In this document: positions 1 to 7,556 of the stretch, piece by piece
Layout of the letters: every line of letters starts with the position of its first letter
How positions within the stretch are numbered: position 1 is the stretch's first letter
Source: Promicromonospora sukumoe 327MFSha3.1
GTDB taxonomy: Bacteria > Actinomycetota > Actinomycetes > Actinomycetales > Cellulomonadaceae
Reading direction: 5' to 3'
Length of the DNA: 64,000 nucleotides
NCBI RefSeq assembly: GCF_000385135.1
Contig: NZ_ARQM01000011.1
Coordinates: 124,001 to 188,000, forward strand
The notes under the pieces: model-generated
Told to the model about the DNA's origin: nothing
Seen by the model: only the letters and a program-made list of their open reading frames with translations
Database searches by the model: none
Translations under genes and position numbers: made by a program

Positions 1-126
1 GCAGCTCGCGCGCTGACCCACCGCGTGCGTGGCCTGCGCGCCTACCCAACGATCCGGACGTATCCGGCGTCTGCCCTGGTGAAGGCGGTGTTCGACCGCC
101 CGCATCCTCACGAAGGAGACAGGTAG

Positions 127-3100
127 ATGCGCGCCAGAACGGGTGCAGCGGCAGCGGTGATCGCGGTGGCGGTCGCGCTGGGTGGCGGGGTACCGGCGTG
201 GTCGTCCGGGGCGGCCGGGGCCGGCGGCGGGCAAGCCGGCGCGGAGGCCGGAGCCACGGACAGGACGGCCGCCGCGGGTGCGTCGTCCGCGACGGTCACG
301 CTGATCACGGGCGACCAGGTCGACGTCGGGCGGTACCCCGACGGCCGCAGGTCCGTCACGGTGCGGCCCGCGGCGGGCCGCGAGGGGATCGCCTTCCAGA
401 AGCTCGTCGAGGGCGACAGCGTGCGGGTGATCCCCGGCGACGTCGCGCGCCTCGTGCCAGACCGGCTGGACCCGGCGCTCTTCGACGTCACGGGGCTGGT
501 CGCTGCCGGGTACGACGACGCGCACCGGGACACGGTCCCCGTCATCGTGCAGGACGCGGTGGTGGCGGACGCCGCCGCGACCGCGGGCGAGCTCGGTGCG
601 GCCGCCGGGCCGGACGCGGCCGCCCGGGCGCGGCACGACGAGGTCGACTGGGCGGCCCTCGGCGTCGAACCCGAGCGGAGCCTGCCGTCGGTCGGCGCGG
701 TCTCGGCCGACCTGGACCGGGCCGCGGCCGCGGACCTGCTCGCGACGCTGGATCAAGCCCCGGCGGCCCGCTCGGCCGGGCCGGCTGTACCAGAGGTGAA
801 GGTCTGGCTGGACGGACGCGTCGAGGCGCTCGACGTGGGCTCGATGCCGCAGATCGGCGCGCCGGCCGCCTGGGACGCCGGGTTCACCGGCGACGGGGTG
901 ACCGTCGGGGTGCTCGACTCCGGCATCGACACCACCCACCCCGACCTCGACGACGTCCTGGTCGGGGCGCGCGACTTCACCGGTTCCGGCGACACCGCGG
1001 ACCGGTACGGGCACGGCACGCACGTCGCCTCGATCGCGCTGGGCTCGGGCGAGGCGTCGGACGGCGAGAACCGCGGCGTGGCCCACGGCGCCGACCTCCT
1101 GGTCGGCAAGGTGCTCGACGACTTCGGCGGCGGTGAGTCGTCGTCGATCATCGACGGCATGGAGTGGATCGCGGAGGCGGGGGCCGACGTGGTGAACATG
1201 AGCCTCGGCGAGTCCGAGCGCTACACCGACGGCACGGACCCGTTCTCGATGGCCGTCGACACGCTGAGCGCCGAGTACGGGACGCTCTTCGTCGTGGCGG
1301 TCGGCAACGAGGGCCTGTACGGCGCGGTGGTGCCGCCCGGAGCCGCGAACTCGGCCCTCACGGTGGGCGCCGTCGACGACGACGACCAGGTCGCGTACTT
1401 CTCCAGCCGCGGGCCGCGGGTGCGGGACTACGCCATCAAGCCGGACATCACGGCGCCGGGCGTCGAGATCGTCGCGGCCCGCGCCGCCGGCACGAACGAG
1501 TGGGAGAGCGACGGCCCGTACACGGCCTGGAGCGGCACCTCCATGGCCGCGCCGCACGTGGCCGGCGCGGCCGCCGTGCTCAAGCAGGCGCGCCCCGAGC
1601 TGACCGGGCCGCAGCTCAAGGCCGTCCTCATGGGCTCGGCCCGGCACACCAGCGGCGGTGCCTTCGAGGAGGGCGCCGGACGCGTCTTCGTCCCCGCCGC
1701 GCTCGACCTGTCCGTCACGTCGTCGCCCGCCTCGCTGTCGTTCGGCGCCTTCGAGTACCCGCAGGAGGGCACCTCGACGCATACCCTCACCTACGAGAAC
1801 CCCGGCGACGCCGCGGTCACCCTGGACCTCGCGGTCGAGGCGTCGGACCAGGACGGCGAGCCGCTGCCCACCGACGCCGTCACGCTCGACGCCACGTCCC
1901 TGACGGTGCCGGCCGGGGGAACGGCGGCCGTCGAGGTCGGCGTCGACCGCACGGTCGGCGCCGTCGAGCGCCGCTACTCGGGCGCCGTCACCGCCACGGA
2001 CGCCGAGGGCCGCGAGGTCCGCACGCCGCTCGGCTACTACAAGGAGCCCGACCTCGCGGACCTGGACGTGCGCACCCTCGGCCGCGACGGCGAGCCGCAC
2101 ACCGGGTCCTCCAGCGTGCGCATCGTGAACGTGGACGACCCGACGCTGTTCGACCAGCACGGGGAGATCGGCCCCGAGGGCCTGGACCTGCGGGTCCCGC
2201 CGGGCCGGTACTCGATCACGGGCTTCCTGTGGACCACCGACGAGGAGTACGTCGTCTCCGAGGTGTCCGCGGTGCTCCGGCCCGAGGTGACCGTCGCCGA
2301 CGACACCACGGTCGTGCTCGACGCCCGTGAGGCGCGGGAACTGAGCGTGTCCACCCACCGGCCGTCCGCCGTCCGGTGGATCGCGCTGGACGACACCCGG
2401 ACGACGGCGGCGGGCGACGACCCGTACGGGTTCGGCACCGTGGTCGGGGCCGGCGCGAAGGCGTACGCGACGCCGACGGACGCGCCCGTCACGGTCGGCA
2501 CGTACGACCTGCAGACCCACTTCGTCCTGGAGCAGCCGGTGGCGGCGGGCCGGGCGCCGTCGTACACCTACGACCTGCTGTACGCGCAGGACGTGGTGGA
2601 CACGTTCCGCTTCCGGGCGACGGCCCGGAACACGGCCGCGGTCACGACCACGTACGCGTCCCTCGGCGCCGACCACGCCGCCGAGAGCGCCCGGGTCGGC
2701 ACCGCGCCGGGCCACCTGTGGGGCTCGGCCGTGGGGAGCCCGGTCGCGGTGCCGGGCAGGCGCACCGAGTACCTGAGCGCGAACGGCGTCGCCTGGGGCC
2801 ACCAGGTGTACACGGGCTCGGCGGACGACCCGCAGCAGGGCTGGTTCGACGCCGAGGCGCGCACCTACGCGCCCCGGGAGAAGGCCCGGACCACGGTGGG
2901 CGGCGCCGTCCTGAGCGCGCGGACGGGAACCGGCGCGTTCACGGTCGCGGACGACACGCTCGGCGTCCGCCTCGTGCCGTGGAGCGACGCCGAGGGGCAC
3001 CCGTTCGCCGGCTTCAACGGGCAGGGCACGCGCCTGCGGGTCTGGCAGGACGGCGAGGCCGTGCTCGACCAGACGCGGCCCTCGGCCGAGGTGGCGCTGC

Positions 3101-3558
3101 CTGTGGGCGGGGCCGCCCACCGCGTGATCCTCGACGCCCGCAACGAGACGTCCTGGTGGGAGCGGTCCACGCGGACGCGCACCGAGTGGCGGTTCCGCGC
3201 GGCGCCGGACGCCGCCGGCGGCCCGGCCGTGCTCGACGTCGGCTACGCGGTCGGGGGCCTCGACGCGCGCAACGTGGCACCCCGCGGCTCACGGGTCACG
3301 CTCACGGTCGGGTCTGTGGCGGGTGGCCCGGAGGACCGGTCCGCGAGGAACCGGGTCACGACCGCCCACCTGTGGTGGTCCGCGGACGACGGCGCCACCT
3401 GGCACGCCGTGCCCCTGACCGACAAGCGGGCGGGGACGTTCACCGGGCCGGTACGCGTGCCGCGCGGCACCGAGCACGTCTCGCTCCGGGTCGAGGCGCG
3501 CGACGCGTCGGGCGGCTCGATCAAGCAGACGGTGATCCGCGCCTACGCCGTCCGCTGA
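127..3558 (+). CDS. Secreted S8 (subtilisin-like) serine protease
   Basis: A 1143-aa extracellular endopeptidase. It opens with a signal peptide (MRAR, Ala/Val/Leu core), followed by an Ala/Gly-rich pro-region. The S8 triad is complete: Asp264 in LDSGID, His296 in GHGTHVA and Ser472 in SGTSMAAPHVAGAA, with the oxyanion Asn in the VGNEG segment. About 600 residues of beta-rich sequence follow the catalytic domain; these resemble the long C-terminal halves of large Streptomyces S8 proteases and have no anchor. An AAGGAGA site lies 8 bases before the ATG. A TGTCAGAC-family inverted repeat follows the stop. It probably degrades external protein; the substrate cannot be inferred. Confidence 0.95.
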   Translation: MRARTGAAAAVIAVAVALGGGVPAWSSGAAGAGGGQAGAEAGATDRTAAAGASSATVTLITGDQVDVGRYPDGRRSVTVRPAAGREGIAFQKLVEGDSVRVIPGDVARLVPDRLDPALFDVTGLVAAGYDDAHRDTVPVIVQDAVVADAAATAGELGAAAGPDAAARARHDEVDWAALGVEPERSLPSVGAVSADLDRAAAADLLATLDQAPAARSAGPAVPEVKVWLDGRVEALDVGSMPQIGAPAAWDAGFTGDGVTVGVLDSGIDTTHPDLDDVLVGARDFTGSGDTADRYGHGTHVASIALGSGEASDGENRGVAHGADLLVGKVLDDFGGGESSSIIDGMEWIAEAGADVVNMSLGESERYTDGTDPFSMAVDTLSAEYGTLFVVAVGNEGLYGAVVPPGAANSALTVGAVDDDDQVAYFSSRGPRVRDYAIKPDITAPGVEIVAARAAGTNEWESDGPYTAWSGTSMAAPHVAGAAAVLKQARPELTGPQLKAVLMGSARHTSGGAFEEGAGRVFVPAALDLSVTSSPASLSFGAFEYPQEGTSTHTLTYENPGDAAVTLDLAVEASDQDGEPLPTDAVTLDATSLTVPAGGTAAVEVGVDRTVGAVERRYSGAVTATDAEGREVRTPLGYYKEPDLADLDVRTLGRDGEPHTGSSSVRIVNVDDPTLFDQHGEIGPEGLDLRVPPGRYSITGFLWTTDEEYVVSEVSAVLRPEVTVADDTTVVLDAREARELSVSTHRPSAVRWIALDDTRTTAAGDDPYGFGTVVGAGAKAYATPTDAPVTVGTYDLQTHFVLEQPVAAGRAPSYTYDLLYAQDVVDTFRFRATARNTAAVTTTYASLGADHAAESARVGTAPGHLWGSAVGSPVAVPGRRTEYLSANGVAWGHQVYTGSADDPQQGWFDAEARTYAPREKARTTVGGAVLSARTGTGAFTVADDTLGVRLVPWSDAEGHPFAGFNGQGTRLRVWQDGEAVLDQTRPSAEVALPVGGAAHRVILDARNETSWWERSTRTRTEWRFRAAPDAAGGPAVLDVGYAVGGLDARNVAPRGSRVTLTVGSVAGGPEDRSARNRVTTAHLWWSADDGATWHAVPLTDKRAGTFTGPVRVPRGTEHVSLRVEARDASGGSIKQTVIRAYAVR

Positions 3559-3568
3559 CTCCCGCGCC

Positions 3569-3628
3569 CCCGCACGTGTCAGACGTACAGATCCCTGGGG
3601 TGACCTGTACGTCTGACACGTGTGCGGG
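3569..3628. repeat. Family A inverted repeat, copy 1
   Basis: Near-perfect dyad with the core TGTCAGACGTACAGATC facing GACCTGTACGTCTGACA. It starts about 10 bases after the protease stop. A further half-site (GTCTGACACGTG) follows immediately. There is no T-tract. It probably forms a strong RNA hairpin that ends or protects the protease transcript. The same core recurs near 6141, 23472 and 61223. Confidence 0.85.
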
Positions 3629-3666
3629 CGTCTGACACGTGCGCGCCGTGTAATCTCCTGCGCGAG

Positions 3667-4347
3667 ATGAGCGAGCACGTGACCAGCGACGACAGCGACC
3701 TCCCCGCGCCCGCCGAGGGCCTCCCGGGAGCCCGGGTCGCGCGCATCCGGAAGCCGCCGATCCGGCTGATCTACGTGCCCGGGCTGGGCGACCGGATGCC
3801 GCCGCTGGTGCACCTCCAGCGCGAGGCGCTGCGGGCCTGGCGCCCCCTGGGCGTGCGCACCACGATGTTCCGGGTCCGCTGGTCGTCGGACGCGTCGTTC
3901 CAGGAGCGGCTGGACCGCCTCGACGCCCTGGTCGAGCAGTTCGAGGAGCGGGGCGAGCGGGTGGCGCTCATGGGCGCGTCCGCCGGCGCGGGCGCCGTCC
4001 TCGCGGAGTACGCCCGACGCCGTTCGATCGTCGCCGTCATCATCATCGCCGGGAAGTTCCTCGAACCCGACGACATCATCAAGCCCGTCCTGGAGCGCAA
4101 CGCTCCCTTCGCGCAGTCGCTGTCCACCGTGCCGAAGCTCCTGGAGGAGCTGGGCCCCGACGACCGGGCCCGGATCCTCAGCCTGCGCTCCGCCCGCGAC
4201 GGCGTGGTCGACGACGAGGACACGCTCCTGGAGGGCGCCGTCAACGAGACGATGCGCGTGGTGGGTCACGTGATCGCCATCGGGTACGCGCTGATGTTCC
4301 GGGCGCGGCGGGTCGTGCGCTTCCTGCGCGAGGTCGCGACGGACTGA
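3667..4347 (+). CDS. Alpha/beta-hydrolase-like protein
   Basis: A 226-aa cytoplasmic protein. After a charged N-terminus comes a strand-loop typical of alpha/beta hydrolases (IRLIYVPGLGDR), then a nucleophile-elbow-like GASAGAGA (Ser in G-x-S-x-G), and late Asp and His residues that could complete a triad. The ATG at 3667 is preferred to an in-frame ATG at 3622, because the longer form would translate out of the upstream hairpin. A short terminator overlaps the stop codon. Closest to small uncharacterised actinobacterial hydrolases; substrate unknown. Confidence 0.6.
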   Translation: MSEHVTSDDSDLPAPAEGLPGARVARIRKPPIRLIYVPGLGDRMPPLVHLQREALRAWRPLGVRTTMFRVRWSSDASFQERLDRLDALVEQFEERGERVALMGASAGAGAVLAEYARRRSIVAVIIIAGKFLEPDDIIKPVLERNAPFAQSLSTVPKLLEELGPDDRARILSLRSARDGVVDDEDTLLEGAVNETMRVVGHVIAIGYALMFRARRVVRFLREVATD

Positions 4348-4362
4348 CGGTCCGTTTCTTTT
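4340..4362 (+). terminator. Small intrinsic terminator
   Basis: The stem CGGAC/GTCCG (4340-4344 and 4350-4354) has the hydrolase TGA stop in its loop and is followed by TTTCTTTTAT. The stem is short (5 bp), so it may be weak. The AT-rich TATAGG just after it (4362-4367) could be the -10 element of the next gene. Confidence 0.5.
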
Positions 4363-4436
4363 ATAGGCGCGCCACGATGCGCCCGGCGCGAGGCAAGTAC
4401 CTCCCGGAGACACCACGACGACGTAGGCGGTGAACC

Positions 4437-4790
4437 ATGACTGAACTGACCCACGAGGAGCTCGCCGAGATCGAGCGCCGCTTCGAGAACTTCGACATAG
4501 ACACCGCTGAGGTCTACGACGTCGATGTTGACGAGCTGCCGCCGCAGGTGGTGCTCACCCGTGCAATGGCCGAGCGAGAGCTGCTGCTGCGGCAGGCAGA
4601 TGAGGTGATGCACGACGCCATCGGCACCGCCCGGGCGGCGAACCTCTCGTGGCACAAGATCGGCATCGTCCTGGGAACCACCGGTGAGGCGGCACGACAG
4701 CGCTACACCAAGCACACCAGCGGCTCCGCCGTCACCCGTGCCAAGAACGGCCGGAGTGCCCGTGGTGCGAAGGGGCGCCTCAGCGCCTGA
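4437..4790 (+). CDS. Small helix-turn-helix-like protein, unknown
   Basis: A 117-aa soluble protein with an acidic N-terminal third (about residues 1-40) and a helical middle. Residues about 68-88 look like a recognition-helix motif (SWHKIGIVLGTTGEAARQRY), of the kind found in sigma-70 region 4 or in small DNA-binding proteins of actinobacteria. The tail is basic (KNGRSARGAKGR). It carries a few codons rare in the surrounding genes (ATA, GTT), which hints at a different origin. The AGGCGGTGAACC leader gives a usable ribosome site. I do not recognise the family. Confidence 0.55.
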   Translation: MTELTHEELAEIERRFENFDIDTAEVYDVDVDELPPQVVLTRAMAERELLLRQADEVMHDAIGTARAANLSWHKIGIVLGTTGEAARQRYTKHTSGSAVTRAKNGRSARGAKGRLSA

Positions 4791-4883
4791 CCCTGCCGTG
4801 CCACGGTCATGCGTGCCGCGTCGCGACCGACTGACCCGGAACCGCGCCGTTCCGGGCCTCGTGGTGCTACCGTTTCTCGCATC

Positions 4884-4919
4884 GTGAGCACTTTCCGCTG
4901 TTCCTGCTGTCGCCGCTGA
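4884..4919 (+). CDS. Cysteine-codon leader peptide (MSTFRCSCCRR)
   Basis: An 11-codon frame, GTG to TGA, with three Cys codons in five (C-S-C-C) followed by Arg-Arg. TACCGT at 4869-4874 can serve as a -10, which places transcription start at or next to the GTG; the message would then be leaderless, and no Shine-Dalgarno site is seen. Actinobacteria are known to use short leaderless Cys-rich frames to sense charged tRNA-Cys ahead of sulfur genes. It lies about 205 bases before an oxygenase gene and inside a folded RNA element. Too short for routine gene calling. Confidence 0.7.
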   Translation: MSTFRCSCCRR

Positions 4920-4984
4920 GCGGTCGCCCACCGGGCGACCCCCTGGCGCGTCTCCTCGCGCCGCCGACAGCAGCTCCTGCTCAC
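4884..4984 (+). promoter_or_regulatory. Putative cysteine-responsive attenuator
   Basis: The leader frame is enclosed by a two-part long-range stem. GTGAGCA (4884-4890, the start codon) pairs with TGCTCAC (4978-4984), and CTGCTGTCG (4904-4912, holding two Cys codons) pairs with CGACAGCAG (4965-4973). Two local hairpins sit inside: GGTCGCCC/GGGCGACC (4922-4940) and GGCGCG/CGCGCC (4945-4962). A ribosome stalled on the Cys codons would block the long-range stem. This is the logic of attenuation; the direction of control is not readable from sequence. No T-tract follows, so Rho- or translation-coupled control is more likely than intrinsic termination. Confidence 0.6.
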
Positions 4985-5124
4985 CACGCATCCCCGTGCC
5001 CGCGCACCGGGCTCCCGCACTCCTCCGTCCGGAGGTCTCGGAGCACCCTGGGCGAGGTCTCGTCGATGCCGGGGCGGTCGCCGTCGGCGCACCCCCCACC
5101 CGGCACCCTCGAAAGGACCTTCCC

Positions 5125-6129
5125 ATGCCCGGCATCCCCGTGCTCGACCTCTCGCTGCTCGACGGCGGCCCCGACGACCAGGCCCGCTTCCGCGACGAGC
5201 TGCGTCGTGCGACCCACGAGGTCGGCTTCTTCTCGCTGGTCGGCCACGGCGTCCCGCGTGAGCTGATCGACCGCGCGTACGCGACCGCCCGCGAGTTCTT
5301 CGCGCTCCCCGAGGAGCAGAAGCGCGCGATCGAGAACGTGCACAGCCCCCACTTCCGCGGCTGGACGCGGATGGGCGGCGAACGCACGCTCGGCCGCGTG
5401 GACCAGCGCGAGCAGATCGACATCGGCGCCGAACGGCCGGCCGTCCCGTCCGGACCCGGCGTCCCCGACTACTGGGTCCTGGAGGGCCCCAACCTGTGGC
5501 CCGAGGCGCTGCCCGCCCTCCGCGACGTCGCCGAGGAGTGGCTGACGCGGCTCGACGGCGTCGCCACGCGGCTGCTGCGTGCCTGGGCGGAGTCGCTCGG
5601 CGCGCCGTCCGACACGTTCGACGCCGTGTTCGAGCGGCCCTCGCCGCACCTGAAGATCGCCCGCTACCCGGGCGTCGAGGCCGCGGCGCCCGCGCAGGGC
5701 GTCGGCGCGCACAAGGACCTCGGCGTCCTCACGCTCCTCTCGGTCGGGGACGGCAAGGCCGGCCTGCAGGTCGAGAAGGACGGCGAGTGGCTCGACGTCA
5801 CCCCGCCCGACGGCGCGTTCGTGGTGAACATCGGCGAGCTGCTCGAGATCGCCACGGACGGCTACCTCAAGGCGACGCTGCACCGCGTGGTGTCCCCGGC
5901 GGCCGGGACCGAGCGCATCTCGATCCCGTACTTCCACGGGCCCGCGCTGGACGCGACGATCCCGGACGTCGAGCTGCCGCCGGACCTTCGTGCCGAGGCC
6001 CCCGGCGTGACGGCGGACCCGGCCAACCCGCTGCACGCCGTGTTCGGCGACAACTGGCTCAAGAGCCGGGTCCGCGCGCACCCGAACGTGGTCCAGGCGC
6101 AGCACCCGGGCCTGCTCCAGCAGGCGTGA
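5125..6129 (+). CDS. Isopenicillin N synthase-family Fe(II) oxygenase
   Basis: A 334-aa cytoplasmic non-heme iron enzyme of the 2-oxoglutarate/Fe(II) dioxygenase and isopenicillin-N-synthase superfamily. The N-terminal DIOX_N part begins IPVLDLSLLDGG. The double-stranded beta-helix core has the iron triad H-x-D...H (AHKDLGVL and LHRVVSP) and the R-x-S co-substrate motif (RISIPYF). The start at ATG 5125 follows a GAAAGGACC site. A Cys-codon leader element precedes it and a rhodanese gene follows after a hairpin, so a sulfur-containing substrate is plausible. No NRPS or other beta-lactam genes are nearby, so it is not assigned to penicillin synthesis. Confidence 0.88.
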   Translation: MPGIPVLDLSLLDGGPDDQARFRDELRRATHEVGFFSLVGHGVPRELIDRAYATAREFFALPEEQKRAIENVHSPHFRGWTRMGGERTLGRVDQREQIDIGAERPAVPSGPGVPDYWVLEGPNLWPEALPALRDVAEEWLTRLDGVATRLLRAWAESLGAPSDTFDAVFERPSPHLKIARYPGVEAAAPAQGVGAHKDLGVLTLLSVGDGKAGLQVEKDGEWLDVTPPDGAFVVNIGELLEIATDGYLKATLHRVVSPAAGTERISIPYFHGPALDATIPDVELPPDLRAEAPGVTADPANPLHAVFGDNWLKSRVRAHPNVVQAQHPGLLQQA

Positions 6130-6140
6130 CCGGCCCCGCT

Positions 6141-6194
6141 CCGCACGTGTCAGACCCGCAGATCCCCCGGGTGACCTGTGGGTCTGACACGCGG
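6141..6194. repeat. Family A inverted repeat, copy 2
   Basis: Dyad with TGTCAGACCCGCAGATC facing GACCTGTGGGTCTGACA, about 12 bases after the oxygenase stop and with no T-tract. The two arms differ from copy 1 in the middle three bases and have changed together (GTA/TAC to CCC/GGG). Compensatory change of this kind indicates that the hairpin, not just the sequence, is kept. Confidence 0.85.
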
Positions 6195-6282
6195 CACGGG
6201 GTAGCGCGCCTTACGGATGCTTCAGGAACAGTGCGTGTCCGGGCTCTTGTCCGTGGCGCCCCGGCATCCGCAGAATCTGGCC

Positions 6283-6702
6283 ATGACGACCACCCAGGAC
6301 ACCTCCGCCGCCGTCGCCCACTTCGCCGGCCGCCTCGCGTTCGAGACCGACGTCAGCGACGTCCACGCCGCGCTCGCCGCGGGCAGCCCGTTCACGCTGG
6401 TCGACGTGCGCTCCCCGGCCTGCTGGGACCAGGGGCACGTCCCGGGCGCGGTACACCTGCCCGGCGGCAAGGTGCGCCTGCGGGCGGAACAGACAGTCGA
6501 CCGGGAGAAGCCCGTCGTCGTCTACTGCTGGGGTCCGGCGTGCAACGGCGCCACGAAGGCGGCCCTGGAGTTCGCGAAGCTGGGCTACCAGGTCAAGGAG
6601 ATGATCGGCGGCTTCGAGTACTGGGTCCGGGAGGGCTTCGCCTACGAGACGGCGACCGGCCCGGTCCAGCCGGAGGTGGACCCGCTGACGTCCCCGATCT
6701 GA
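6283..6702 (+). CDS. Rhodanese-like sulfurtransferase
   Basis: A 139-aa single-domain rhodanese. It has the VDVRSPACWDQGHVPGAVHLP strand-loop and an active-site loop around residues 86-93 reading C-W-G-P-A-C-N-G-A, with the persulfide Cys expected in C-x4-C-N-G. A conserved GGFEYWVREG end follows. ATG 6283 is chosen over an upstream ATG at 6217, because the family starts just before the helix AVAHFAGRL. It probably moves sulfane sulfur from thiosulfate or persulfide to a thiol acceptor. It lies behind the Cys-leader oxygenase, separated by a family A hairpin, so it may have its own transcript. Confidence 0.88.
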   Translation: MTTTQDTSAAVAHFAGRLAFETDVSDVHAALAAGSPFTLVDVRSPACWDQGHVPGAVHLPGGKVRLRAEQTVDREKPVVVYCWGPACNGATKAALEFAKLGYQVKEMIGGFEYWVREGFAYETATGPVQPEVDPLTSPI

Positions 6703-6723
6703 TGCCGGGGTGCGGGTGTCACC

Positions 6724-6800
6724 GAAGTGCGCTTCTACCCAGTCATTAGGCCCGTATTCCCCCTGATTCCGGGCCTAATGACTGGGTAGAAGCGCACTTC
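6724..6800. repeat. Family B inverted repeat, copy 1
   Basis: Perfect 31-bp arms (6724-6754 and 6770-6800) with a 15-base loop. The core is TCTACCCAGTCATTAGGCCCG. It lies between the convergent rhodanese and response regulator genes and could end both transcripts. A second copy of the family occurs at 36784-36840. Confidence 0.88.
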
Positions 6801-6842
6801 CGACGGCGCTCGCGGCGGACGGCGCCGACGCCGCGCGGCGCG

Positions 6843-7556
6843 TCAGGCCGGGCGGTAGCGGTTCTCCGGGCGGCCCGTCGTGCCGTACCGCGGCGTCACC
6901 TGCGCGTATCCCTCCGTGACCAGGTGCTCCAGGTAGCGGCGGGCGCTGACCCGCGACATCCCGACCGCCTCCGCGACCTCGGCCGCCGACGCGTCCCGCG
7001 CAGCCGCGCTTGCCGCCGCACCGCTCACCCCGCACAACCCCGCCAGCGCCTCCCGCACCAGGTCCCGGCTCCGGCCCGACAGCCCCTTGGGCAGCCGGTC
7101 GACGGCGGAGCGCGGCCCCGCCAGGAGCTGGTCCACCTCGTCCTGGTCGAGCGTGTCCTGTGCCCGGCGCACGTCCTCGCGGCGCTGCCACACCTCGTCG
7201 AGCCGCTCCCGCAGCGCCGCCGACGTGAACGGCTTGACCAGGTAGGCCACCACGCCGCCGGCCATGGCCTGCCGCACGGTGTCGAGCTCGCGGGCGGCGG
7301 TGGTGGCGACGACGTCGACCGGCGGACCGGGCAGGTGCCGCAGCTGCCGCAGCACGTCGAGCCCGCCGAAGTCGGGCAGGTGCAGGTCGAGCAGCACGAG
7401 GTCGGGACGCAGCGCGGACGCGAGGCGCAGCGCGTCCGCGCCGGTCCGCGCCTCGCCCACGACGACGAACCGGGGGTGGCTCTCCACGAAGCCACGGTGC
7501 ACCGTCGCGACGACCGGGTCGTCCTCGACCACCAGCGTCCGCGCCTGCCCGGTCAC
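6843..7556 (-). CDS. CitB/DcuR-type response regulator
   Basis: A 237-aa regulator. The receiver domain (about residues 5-120) has the acidic pair in VVEDDP, the phospho-acceptor Asp in LLDLHLPDFGG, the switch Thr in VVATT and the Lys in LVKPF. A linker leads to a C-terminal winged-helix/HTH (ASAAEVAEAVGMSRVSARRYLEHLV) typical of CitB/DpiA regulators. The GTG start overlaps the kinase stop (GTGA), so translation is coupled. It should control the divergent tctCBA genes, as this family does for citrate, C4-dicarboxylate and tricarboxylate uptake. Confidence 0.92.
   Translation of the reverse strand: MTGQARTLVVEDDPVVATVHRGFVESHPRFVVVGEARTGADALRLASALRPDLVLLDLHLPDFGGLDVLRQLRHLPGPPVDVVATTAARELDTVRQAMAGGVVAYLVKPFTSAALRERLDEVWQRREDVRRAQDTLDQDEVDQLLAGPRSAVDRLPKGLSGRSRDLVREALAGLCGVSGAAASAAARDASAAEVAEAVGMSRVSARRYLEHLVTEGYAQVTPRYGTTGRPENRYRPA

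Noticed and set aside
1..126. C-terminus of an upstream gene at the window start
   Set aside because: A frame ending at TGA 14-16 is possible, but only five codons are visible, too few to support a gene.
5125..6129. Penicillin/cephalosporin biosynthesis cluster, suggested by the IPNS-like gene
   Set aside because: No ACV synthetase, epimerase or acyltransferase nearby; the IPNS superfamily is broad.
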